Assembly (NCBI GenBank): GCA_036345935.2
Contig: JADWOT020000008.1
Coordinates: 9,771,554-9,835,553, forward strand
DNA from: Taenia hydatigena
Lineage: Eukaryota; Platyhelminthes; Cestoda; Cyclophyllidea; Taeniidae
Length of the DNA: 64,000 nt
Direction: 5' to 3'
The notes under the pieces are model-generated. The model had not been told where the DNA came from. It saw only the letters and a program-made list of their open reading frames with translations, and did not search any database. The first letter of the stretch is position 1. The number at the start of each line of letters is the position of its first letter. The position numbers were made by a program, and so were the translations under genes. Positions 1 through 11,069 of the stretch are shown one piece after another.

Positions 1-252
1 TATGACAATACCCAAACTCATGATTGTACGTGTAAAAATACTTTTGGTAGAGCAAACCACTGCCACGCTCCATCAGTGGATTGGGATTCGGCTAAGGTGT
101 ATAAGGTGGAATTGAAGCAAACCAAGTCGCAGACAAGTTTTGATTCTTTGGTAGCCTTATTTGTACCTGGCTGGTGCGTGCTCTCTACGCCTCAGTGGTT
201 TATTAAAACCGCACCAAAGGCTCAGAGAGATATATTAATTCTGATATCTTAA
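1..252 (+). CDS. possible 3' terminal exon of an unknown gene (partial)
   Basis: Frame 1 is open from the first base to a TAA at 250-252, 83 codons with no in-frame stop, so any start lies before the window or in an upstream exon. The translation is rich in Cys and Trp (for example HDCTCKNTFG and VPGWCVLSTPQW) and looks more protein-like than the surrounding spacer. I see no known domain, signal peptide or membrane segment. There is also a possible splice donor at about position 96, so part of the open stretch could be intron. Chance openness of this length at a window edge is a few percent, so this is a tentative call. Confidence 0.3.
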   Translation, partial: YDNTQTHDCTCKNTFGRANHCHAPSVDWDSAKVYKVELKQTKSQTSFDSLVALFVPGWCVLSTPQWFIKTAPKAQRDILILIS

Positions 253-1199
253 GTAAACTGAGTTAAAGAGGGAACTAACAGACCCGAAAGATAACGCAAG
301 CATTAAAATTGCATTCCATAGGATTTGCAATCTTGCTGCAGAATGTTATAAATGTTACTTCTATTAAAACTTAAAAGTGAATGCAGAATTATAAAGTTTT
401 TCATATTTTTGCAACGAGTTGAAGGAGTTTATTTGACAGTGCAACACATCGCCCTTAAGGTGTGTCTTCTGGATACCGTCCCTTAAGTGGGTAATGAAGT
501 TTATGCGAATTAATATTAGAACTGGTGACCAATTTAGAGTTTCATGCAAAGCAGAAAGACGTCAACCGGCATGAACTATTGAGTGTCATTGGACAACGTT
601 GCATTCAACTTTAAATAAGTTTAATTGTCACCTGAGATTTTTTGCACCATCCATTTATTACATGTTCCGACTAATCCAAAACAAATGACTTTTAAAACCC
701 TATCATCAGCAACTTCTCAACAGATGGCATTGACAAATTATTAAAAGAAATAACGTTTTTTTAGGATTCATAAAAAGTTTGAATTACATTAAATGACTTG
801 CTCTGAAATTCGATTTCGTCTCGGTGACTTCGAGTAACCATTGACGAAGGTATTGTAGCCATAATTTGTTCGTTACGTTGTCTATCTGTCTGGGATAAAT
901 GTTAGCGTTTCGCTCCATCATAAGTTCCTTTAGGAACTCCATTAAGTTGTTTTGACGTTTTCATAAACTTATTCACTGTCAATCTTCTGTTGCGTTTGAT
1001 AAGTCAAAAGTAGATTCTTTACAAATGATTACCACAGTAATACTAAAAAACAAATCACGAACGAAAAGGATGGCACACTGCATGGTTAGGTGCATATTTC
1101 AACGTATCATTGGTAGTAGATTAGCGCAAGAAAGGTTTTTTTTGCAAAAGCTACACGCAGAGAGCAAAGTTTTACCAAGTTTACTGTTTTAAACCTTTC
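253..1199. other. AT-rich spacer
   Basis: No supported gene. Only short chance reading frames are present, and I see no repeat. Confidence 0.4.
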
Positions 1200-1368
1200 A
1201 GTGGTCAAAACACATCGCCCCAAGATACAGGCAAATCCTTACTGCACTCAATTTCAGTGTTGCCCTCCTTGTATTCTTCGCAGCTGTATTCGCAACTGTT
1301 AGCGTTAGACAACTTGTTTTAATGTGCTCAACATGTTGGCTCCAAAGAGAGCACTGTGCAATGAATAA
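1200..1368 (+). CDS. candidate exon: hydrophobic segment followed by cysteines
   Basis: A good acceptor (pyrimidine-rich tract ending TTTCAG) precedes an open frame of 56 codons that ends at a strong GTGAGT donor. The peptide starts WSKHIAPRYRQ, then has a long hydrophobic stretch (NFSVALLVFFAAVFATVSV), then MCSTCWLQREHC. The layout of a hydrophobic core followed by a C-x(n)-C pair resembles the N-terminal exon of the cysteine-module gene at 4676-11069, so this could be part of a neighbouring paralogue. I could not place the start codon or a convincing next exon. A stretch at about 1860-2049 (containing GEICIST and INGCKSR, ending at a GTAAAG donor) is a possible companion, but its phase does not match directly. 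Confidence 0.35.
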
Positions 1369-2050
1369 GGTGAGTGTGACCCGTAATCTAGCATTTAGCA
1401 GTACCACAGTCTACATGCGAATGGATTATGGTAAAGCATTGGCATTCAGTCAATGCGTCACACAGACTGAAGATCAAAAATGGTATAATTGTCGACACAA
1501 GTCCCACCTGACGCAGAGTAAAGCAACTTCTGTCAGCTCTTACGTCCTGACACAGTTGACCATTATGGATATCCGAAATCGACAAAAAACCATAGGAAGA
1601 TTTTATCGCGTTTTGACTAAAGATATTTCAATATGAATTTTAGACTAAATTGTCACCTATTAAAGGTAAGGGACTAATTTCTTATATCTTCATTTGACAA
1701 AAGGCCAGATCGAATTATTAAACCACCACAATATTATAAAGCCAAAAGTAATAGTTGCATTGCGTTTGCCTGATCACTATTCATTAATAAAGCGACTTGA
1801 GTTACTTCAGCTTTGCAACTCAGTTATTATTGCTTGCATAGTTGCGATTCTACTCATAGGAGACTACATCGACAGTGGCGAAATCTGCATCAGCACAAAG
1901 TCAGACGCAGAGATCAACTATGCAAAGTACAGAGCCGTAATGATTAATGGATGCAAATCACGCTATGGCTTAGGCAAAATTTTATTGTTAATTCTCGTCT
2001 TAAAAAATGAGGCAATATTCAACGATTACATTGCTGCGTTTTTACCGAGG

Positions 2051-4675
2051 TAAAGAACGTGCTCGAATAAAATTTCAGTTAAGAGCAATAAAGTTATATC
2101 AAGATCTCAATTGTCATTTCAGTGTGGATTTACCTATTATAACTTAGTGTAGTTGACACGTTAAAATAATTTATGCATGGCATTGAAGTCCATCGAAAGC
2201 ATTATGTCTCCATTACTAGTTGCCTTTATCAAAAATTGGGTTTTAGAAGAACACTGTTCCTAGTGCAACTTACAGTAAGATGGAGAATCGGTTACACGGG
2301 AATCGTAAATCGTAAGCGTCCAACAACAAAGGTCAAGCAATGCAGACCCAACTAAAAATAGTCGAAAAGTGGGAAAAGAGCGGTTGAGTTGCAATTTTCC
2401 AGCTCAAACGGGAAAATTAAACCCGGCTGTTTTTATAAATTTAACAGTTGTCTTCAGAGCCATAACGTAGAAATATCACAAAAATATAGGCATCTCAAGA
2501 AATATGCATCAAAAAACCATGCAAAATAAGGGCCATGATTGCGTATCCACCACCTACATAACCACGTTTTGGCCCAATCATGTTGTGTCATGGCCTCAGG
2601 GGAAAAAGAGAAGCACATCCAACCATTTATAGATTAAGCAATGAATACAGTAGTATAAGAGTTTAGTGTATGTTTGCTGGCAAAATATAGCCGCTGCCAC
2701 AAACATTGATGAATAACAAGCGCGTAATGTTATTAAAAACACAACACAACCCATTTGTGTTTAAGGCTATTTGATAAAAATTATCCTCTTGTTGTTGGCA
2801 CTTAATGTTGACTGTAAAGTCGTTGTTGAGAAGACGCAAAATCCTACCTACCACCGATGATATGAAAAGGATTTGTCAAAGTGACAGGAATTAGGTATTT
2901 TTAAAAGTGTTTTGCAATGTGAACCACAATTTGTGCACCATTATAAAACCATTTATCGACTGCGTACATTTACTAGGTGATGTGAGCCTTCAAAGCAAAG
3001 CACATAAATTCCATAGCTGTCAGCCCATTGCACTGTTTCACATGCTCACTGATTGTATAACATTTTACTGCAAAAAGCACATGGCAAATATCCAGTTGAC
3101 TGTTTCGCATTTTGAAATTACCATGACTTCGCAAGCATAATCCATTCTAACACAAATTTTAGTGTTTGGCAGACAATGCTGCGATTTAACAAAATTATTT
3201 TGCCCCACATACTGGGTTTCGCAGCCATGTTGCAGAGCACTTGAGTTTTTCTTTGAAACAAAATTCTTCCTTTCCCATGTCAAAATAAGTTTAATGGGAC
3301 CCGAACATTTAAGCCCCTCAACTCTTCCATTGGCAAAGGTACATTGCTTGATAGACGTTGGTTATGGAAAGTTGAACCAATGAAATGCCATAAATTCAAA
3401 ATTAATAATAGTGGTGTCAAAAGATTGCGCTCGAGCGCATTGAAATTCAACGTAGCTAACGTTGCAAAAGGTTCCAACAAGATTGACTTAAATATAACGG
3501 AGATGTAAGATGAAAACCGTCTGTAGCTATTTGCATTTCAGCTCCAATTATTTTGAAAACTAATTGGTGAAATTTCAGATTGCTTATTCGTATATAGAAC
3601 CTCCTATTTTGCTTTGCTTCATCACGAAGGTCTGAATTTGACGGGAATTCAAATGTCTGTGCTTGGCTGGTGAATATTATCACGCAAACAAGCAAATGCA
3701 AGGATAAAAGTGGTTGAATAAAAAATGACCAGCGGTTATGTTCCACAAAATAGTAGAAATACAACTCCACGTTAAGCCTATTTTCTGGAGTTCACCATCG
3801 AAACAGCGTTTTATTTTCTCCGGCTGTTTTGCTCCTATTTTTTTGGCATAGTACAACAACAATGAATGTTCCGAGGCGAGTTACAAATTTTGCCTATATA
3901 GTAAAATTTGTAATGGTAGCTTCAATGTAAGCACTAAAGCAGACCAGCATTTTATCCCCCATCACTTGCAATCATAGTCTACGCATGTGTACCAAAAGAA
4001 ACCAAGAGTTTTAGAGGAGTGAATTCGTCTAATTTAATAAAGGTTGTGGTAATTTGAATAATCAAATTTACACCCGTTTATGTTGCCTTAGTATTCTCTG
4101 TGAGGTGCATTTATTGAGTAATATGTCTATTTACTTTTCAACAAACCTCTGTGATACTCGGTGATGTGCTTAGTAACTCAAGCCTAAAATGGTGCTTTTG
4201 TAGTTAAATTTAAACGTATGCTCCTACTACTTTATTGATCCAGTCAAGGCTATAGCAATGGTACCAAAACGAGCTGGGTCGTACCATTGGGGGTACTAAA
4301 AACCAAGTTATTCTATCGATCAAGCCGTCTCGAAAATTTCTGTCGATAAACACCAAAGTGTAAAGACAATTGTGCGAGCTAACAGTAAGGTTTTTGGATG
4401 TCAAGGTACAAAGCTTGGCTAATAATTTTGCTTTCCAATAAATGACAATATTATCTCCCTTGAAGCGCAATTTTGATAGGCCCTCCACTGTCCAATCCGA
4501 GTAGAGCGTCACGCATTCAACCTTAGAAGAGATAAAAAGAAACTCATTTTAGTTATGACTTGCAGTCCATAATGCAAGAAAACATCTGACACCAAATGCC
4601 ACTTTGACTGCCCGGGAAGATCAGGTGCTTAGAATAGGCCTCTGTTACAGCGTTCGATGCAATTATAAAGTATTC
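2051..4675. other. AT-rich spacer
   Basis: No supported gene. Small cysteine-containing reading frames around 3065-3383 occur on both strands, but none has convincing splice signals together with an open frame. Confidence 0.35.
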
Positions 4676-7600
4676 ATGCGTGTGTCTGGACTTGCTCTGA
4701 TTCCTTGCAGAGAGCTCCTTCATTCATTGCAGCACTCAGGTATGTTTCGTTAACCCTAATTTTAAAAAAAGCGTATTTTGTTGTCTCGCAAAATTATTCA
4801 CTGAAAATCCGTATCGAATCTTAAAAGCGTTCTGAATTACTCATTCGCCTATTTCAGTTTAAAGCCTTATTATGCTTACTTGCAAACACGGCAGACTGTC
4901 GCTTCATTTCTGCAACAAAATTGTTAATCGACTATTAACGGAACTCCGATCGCAAAGCAATTACAATTAAAATTAGATTCTATGCAAATCTATGTTCATG
5001 ATACCTAACTTCCCTGACGATGTTGCGCAGAACTTGAGGGTTCATGCATTTGAAATAAATACTAGACTTCAGAGTTACTTTAGTGGAATAAGATTTATTA
5101 AAACATTAACTTTGCCCTAGGTGTGCCCCTCCTGCTGCTCATTGTGTACATAGCAAGGTTGGTCTCAAGCCGTGTTTGTTTTCGATTCGAGGAGGGAATG
5201 AAGGCATGCGCAAAGAAATATAACCTCCCAGTTCCCAATGACCAATCAGTCGGTTATGACTTCGGCTATGGTTCTCTGAACGAGACTGAGGAAATGTGCC
5301 GGTATTCCATCTCTTTGTTCGGTTAATGTTATATCGATTCTGTCATCTCACCTTCATGAACACTGATGCGCTTAGAGGTGTTTCTTGCTATTTAGAAATA
5401 TATTATAACATTAAAAGTGATTAAGCTGGCATTATTTGGCTTTTGTGAAAAATTAATGCAAAAGCACACAAGTCGCCCTACACCTTGTGGGTGACGCACA
5501 CTTGTTGGAGGTGGGTATGAACAAAAACTGAGAAAGGTCCCAATGCATATAATTAGTGGCATAACACGCTGTTGGGCAAAGCCTAAGTAGCCAATATTTA
5601 TGTTCCATCTAACCATACTTTTTAATGGCCCTTCTTTAAATCAGTTCACCTTATATGCGAAATGCGCAACAAAATTATTCCTCGTCTGATACTGCGCATG
5701 TGCGTGCATTTGGTAAATATTAATTTCGGTGGTAATTCCCAATTAAAAACATTCGGCAAATGTCACGAATATTTAGAACTGGCAAAAAGACACTGCAATT
5801 GTAATTATTTATCTATATTGCGGCATTTCCCGTAATGTAAACTTTTGGTGGGAACTCTTTTCTTACACTTGATGCAATGCAGTAACACTGTGCAGCCCTT
5901 TCTAGTGCTGGATAGTAGGCGAACGTTTATAAGATGCCTGATTTTATAGCCTACTCTGCTTTCCTCCTTTAATTAATTTAAAAATATGAACAGAAAGATG
6001 TTTGCCGAGTTAAATACCGTTCGCATTTGTGTTCTTCTAGTTTTAAAAACGGGCATATTTTGCGCTTAAAAACACCGTGATTACCCTTATCTATGTAGCT
6101 TAAATAGCCATACGACTTAAACCCTTTAGCCTTGACATGATCAAGCATATACTTTTGGTCACCGTTTAGTAACTATCAGTGGTGTCTATAATGAATCTTC
6201 AGAAATCATACTGTTTGTTTATCAGACGCAGAAAGAACATAAGGGTTATACATTTTTGATATTATAGAATGTGCTTTTGAATTTTTTCGGTTGAACATAA
6301 AATACAGATCGCGTGAAGATGATATTTTGAATTGGCTTAAAATGATGCATAAGATGTAGGAAAAATAGATGGGAAATTTACTAGGAAAGCAATTCAATAA
6401 CAAAAATTTCTAGCGCTTTTTATTTTTTAGATCCTGATAGTCCTTCTATAGTTGTTAAAGCATGTTTATGTTTGTGATGAAAACTTAATTGTGGAATGAA
6501 TTTAAGCTGACACTTTAATCAAAAGTAAACTGAAAAGAGCGGTTACACGACGAATAATCGCGTCTCTATTAATGTAGCCTAAGTTCAATTCAGCAACGAA
6601 ATCCATTTTCCATGTAGAATTTGTCTGAATTCTAGCACTCAAAAGAAATGCACATGAGAAACATCTTTAAGGTCTTCAGAATCCATGAATAGCTGGTGAA
6701 AATTTAAGTAAAAGGTATTATTTTGCAACCCATTCCGCTGTTAATTTCTTTTTTAGGACTCGAGGTCATATAATAATTTTTCAATGCATGCAGCGAATTT
6801 TGGAAAGAAAATGCCAAAATAACGCTGAGGAGCGCTACCTCAAAACAATCTGGTCTTTTACCCTCGATACTCGCCGATCTGAACAGGCTGCAACATATTT
6901 ATGCAAGGAACACAATCTTCAGAGTATGTTGTAAAGTCAATTTTATACCGATTGCGAAACTTTTGGAATGCCGCAAAGATGGAAGATTCCGTACAATTTG
7001 ACAATATCCTCGCTACAAATAGTTGACGTCGATCACTTCCATCTATGGATTGCCAAAAGATATCATATGATTGCATTGAAAGGCCTTAACTCAAACTTAA
7101 ATAATTTAAAAAGCAACTTAAGATCGGTAAAAGTAAAACTTTGCTCATACTCGACTACTTTCTGAAGAAATAGCTGTCATTCCCCAAAGAAGGGAATATA
7201 GGTACCTGTTTCATGCTACAAATAACTACGGCAGAAATTTGACATTATGCAATGAGACTGGTTAAAATAACTACCACATGTTAGGCGGATAAAAGATTTT
7301 GTTGAAATACAGACTATTCCCACACTCATATTTCATTAAAATTATGTTTTTTAAAGGCTATTTATTTTGGTAGTGCCTAAATGATACCATCATTTCCTTC
7401 TTAAAAGTAAAAAGTTTTTATTAGCAAACCAAACAAGCTCATGCTCAAGAACTAGGCAGAGGCTCAATGCGATCGAGTGCTGAATTTGAACTAAAATTAA
7501 AAATAAGACTAGAGACTGGAACGCTTCAGTCCCTTTGGAGACCCCAAAATTTGAGCGAACGCTTGTTCCACATTCCCGTGAGAATTCAGGTACTAGAAAA

Positions 7601-10600
7601 TTAAAACGAAATCTGGATGCATCTTGATGAAAATTGTACGCTCCCATTAGTTCTCCTATCAAAACTGTATGGTTAATAATCGCATAATAAAACAGCACTT
7701 TTACTGGCACTTTTGCCTTTCTTAATTACTCATTGAATAGTGCAGGAAGATGCAGAAATTTCGTAGTATAACCGGCAACCACAAATTACTGAATTCACAG
7801 AATCACTTTCTCTAACGGATCCTTAGTGTGAACTTGCTGAGTCGGTGTTTCATTAGCCTAAACTCGAGGCTACAGGTCAGGTTTGCTTGCTATTTACGGT
7901 TTACAATAATCTAGAGAATTGCCACTTGCACATCCTCACGAAACCACTGCGCTTATTTTCCAAAGCTGATGAAAAAATATGGCAAGAGTTGTTTTATATG
8001 AGGCATTTTGACTTGCAAGCGGTGTAGAAAATGCAGGATAGGCTTGGACGACAATCTGTCCATTGAAACAAACTGCTGCTTCTACAGGCAGGCTCACACA
8101 ATGCAAAAAATATAGGGCAACCAGGCTTTTAGTCTTCGACTGATTAGAGCTATGCACTAGTTAAAAAATTTTCACTTTAAACGTTACCTCTTTGGTGCAG
8201 TTATAACGCTCAAAGAAAGGACAAATTTTTCACATTTTTACCGTTTGGCCATATACGAGCGCAGGCTTAGTGGCACCAAATCTAGCAGCACTAAAAGAAG
8301 AAAGGTATTTCCTAAGGCCGACTCTATTCGTTTTCATTTTGAAGAAAATTTATAGAAAAACAAATAAATGCAGTTCCATAATGACCTTCATCTATTCTTA
8401 AATGAAAAATGTGCCTTATGGTTTTAATTATCGTAAAAGTTGTACCCAATGAGCCACGTGACCGGCCTATCGTAACATGCATAAGACTGAAATGTAGCCA
8501 TTTTATTTTTTATTTGCTCAAAATAACTTGGTAAATGCGTAAAGGTATTTTAAAAAGTCTTTAAAGTTGCTGTAAGACCTTGCTCATCTTCCTATATCAA
8601 CACAAACGTGATGCCATGATTTTGGCATCTAGACTACGAGGAACGTCATTCGCTTAGAGGCAAATTACAAAAAGGTGCATAAAATTTGCTTTAGTCTTCC
8701 GGCGGCATAAAAATGGCTGCCTTCGCATGCAAGAGAAGAAGGCTGAAATCTGTGCACAAACAAGGAACTCCACAATGTCGGAGGTGGTGAATGCACTGCG
8801 GAGTGAATCGTCAAGATCGTATGCCACTCCGGAAATATACCTAGATCGACTGAAATTTATCCTTGAAAAGTACGAATGCAAGTAAGTGTGCTATTGTTAA
8901 ATCAAAAAAGCGGTCGTAATGAAGGTATTGGTGTGATAATTACTACAAGCTACATAATCTTAGCAGATTTATAATGTTTTATGGTACTTAAGAGAGTATT
9001 TTGCCATTTTCTCTAGTATTTTTCATTTATTCTGGAAGTCCAATTTCCATAAATTTAAGCAATATTAAAATAGGCAATGACTGAACAACATAAAATAATT
9101 ATTGCATAGACTGCTTTGTTGTGTATAGGTAAATGAACTCCTTCTTGTCAATTTAACTGAACTAAGTGGTTTTTCGGCAGTTCAAGAAGGAGGAGTGTAG
9201 TAAGAGCAACGACTAATCAACTGGGATGTGACAATAAATTAGTAAAGCTATGACCAAAATAGGCTAGCTATAGTGTTTTATTTATTTATTACAACACCGT
9301 ATGCACTCCTCTTTATCTCGGTGTAAGCCTTTAGTTTTTGTATTTTCAAATTCACTTGCAATTTATCTAAAATCACATTTTCTGGATTTATGGCTTCATG
9401 CTTTTGGCTAAAACTGTTGTGGAAAATGGATGCACCCTTCACTTGCATTGAATAAACTCCCAGTTATCATTTTTGGCGGAGAGTTATCGACAAAATCCTA
9501 AAGTTAAATCGTTACTCATAGCGCCCATTCTCACGAAAAAATAACTTCCTACCATTGTGAACAGTTTTTGAATTTAACTGCAATCGCTTTTAAAACAGAA
9601 ATCCAAATTAAAGTTTATTCTACTGATATTGCCGAATTTGCGTGGTTTGTGCCTTACCTTTGTTGTAAAATGTGCCCTTTCGGCTTTTGCGGCAAAAAAT
9701 TGCATTCAGAGGGGTCTCCTGACGGATTCATGATTTTAATCTGCCTATGACATTTGACAGACCATTTTTTATTGTTTATAAGGAGGTTTTTGGAAAACAG
9801 AGCCCTAAACTTGTATGCTTTCTTTTTTAATTCCAAGTGGCATTTTTCTTGCATAATCCCTTAGCGCCTAAGCATGACCTTTTGTTTTCTAACAAGCCAT
9901 ATGATTACACGAAAGAAAACGATAATTATTCTCAACAAGTTTTGTTGTGTTAACTTAATGGAAGTGCCTGTGGCTTTTAAAGACATCTCAAATACATGTA
10001 CATTGCTATGCAATAGCCGAGCAATGTAAAAGTGGTTGCTGTTTTGCCTGATTTTAAGTGCCATCGATCTTGCACTGGGACATAATCATTAAATAATTTA
10101 TAAAATTTTCTCTATAAGTAAGTTTGGCAAATTTTTACTATTTAAAAAAGACACAAACACTTTGAATTTAGTGTTTTCTAGAACCACCGCAAATATTCAT
10201 ACCGTAATAAAGGTACTTAAAATTTTCCTTTTGCATACTGAGTACATTTCTAAACTAGACTTCACTCATTTTGACTCTTCAGTCTGCACAAAGCTACGCT
10301 CTAACTGCATGCAAACATCTTCACCGAAACCTTCGTAGGGATATCCGTATGCATGCATATTATTGCTCTCAATGGGAGTCTTCCTCAACGTGCCAAGCAA
10401 TAAACGATAGTATCACAATTTTTAAAATAAGATCGTGAATTTGTTGTTTCCTATTAATAATAGCGAATGTTGGTCAGTTTCTATATTTTTACAAACGTTT
10501 TTAGCCTGCTCTAGCCCTGAACTAATTGTTATAAAAGTGATTGGATAAAGTACACAGGTATTTTTTGCTTTACCGGCAAACTTTTACTGCGTAAAAAAGA

Positions 10601-11069
10601 TATTGCGCAAGCCCATCAAGATCAGTATAACCCAACGGTAAAAGTCAACGTGAATACCCATAAAGGTGACAAAGTGTTGCTACCTTTTAGATCGATCAAA
10701 GCTAAACTGGATTGCCTGTACAACCTCTTGCGCGACACCTGTCACCCAGACGCGACCCTGCTCATTCTTAACTACTTTAAGGAGACTCTTCCACCCGGAT
10801 GCATTTTCTCGCCTTCGGCGGAGACAGAACACAAAAATCTGCCAATCCCACCACAGCTGCTACCATCGTCACACTCCAACGCAGTTCCACAGTCGCTAAG
10901 TCACCGCCGAAACCATGCAGAGGTTATGAGCGACTTCCCCCACGCCCGATACGTCAATGACGGATTCTATAATGATCAGATCTCCGCACACCTCACCTCA
11001 TCAGCGATGTCTCTGACGCTCTTTTCAATGCTGTACCTCATCTTACTGTTTGCAATCTTTACATCATGA
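4676..11069 (+). CDS. secreted four-module cysteine protein with GPI-like tail (unrecognised family)
   Basis: Assembled from exons whose phases agree: 4676-4739 (ATG start), 5121-5301, 6757-6923 and 8695-8881, then a terminal exon ending in TGA at 11067-11069. The terminal exon frame is open back to before 10560; its start is not fixed (10626 is one option). The link from 8881 (phase 2) to the last exon is unresolved and probably needs one more small exon, perhaps near 9181. The N-terminus has a hydrophobic core (VPLLLLIVYIA), consistent with a signal peptide or anchor. Four modules follow, roughly one per exon, each with a C-x(8-10)-C pair and a further Cys 19-42 residues later: CFRFEEGMKAC, CMQRILERKC, CLRMQEKKAEIC and CLYNLLRDTC. 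NET and NST are N-glycosylation sequons. The protein ends in a hydrophobic stretch (SLTLFSMLYLILLFAIF) only two residues from the stop, as in GPI-anchor signals. Function unknown; extracellular attachment to the cell surface is inferred from layout. Confidence 0.6.
5121..5301 (+). CDS. exon 2 of the cysteine-module gene
   Basis: The acceptor TTTGCCCTAG and phase-1 entry match the exon ending at 4739 before GTATGT. The exon holds the hydrophobic segment, module 1 (CFRFEEGMKAC) and a final Cys in EEMC. The donor GTATTC at 5302 leaves phase 2, which fits the next exon. Confidence 0.6.
6757..6923 (+). CDS. exon 3 of the cysteine-module gene
   Basis: This exon has a strong acceptor (ATTTCTTTTTTAG), phase-2 entry, a frame open across the whole exon, and a GTATGT donor at 6924 (phase 1). 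It encodes module 2, including CMQRILERKC and ATYLCKEHN. Confidence 0.65.
8695..8881 (+). CDS. exon 4 of the cysteine-module gene
   Basis: Acceptor TTTGCTTTAG, phase-1 entry matching exon 3, and a perfect GTAAGT donor at 8882 (phase 2). It encodes module 3: GCLRMQEKKAEIC, an NST sequon, then a helix-like stretch ending KFILEKYEC. Confidence 0.65.
10626..11069 (+). CDS. terminal exon of the cysteine-module gene
   Basis: The open frame ends at TGA 11067-11069. It encodes module 4 (CLYNLLRDTCHPD and LPPGC), a Pro/Ser/His-rich linker, and a hydrophobic C-terminal tail. The exon start is uncertain: the frame is open further 5', and the acceptor at 10625 is one choice that keeps phase 0. An AATAAA lies near 11525. 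Confidence 0.55.
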   Translation, partial: YNPTVKVNVNTHKGDKVLLPFRSIKAKLDCLYNLLRDTCHPDATLLILNYFKETLPPGCIFSPSAETEHKNLPIPPQLLPSSHSNAVPQSLSHRRNHAEVMSDFPHARYVNDGFYNDQISAHLTSSAMSLTLFSMLYLILLFAIFTS

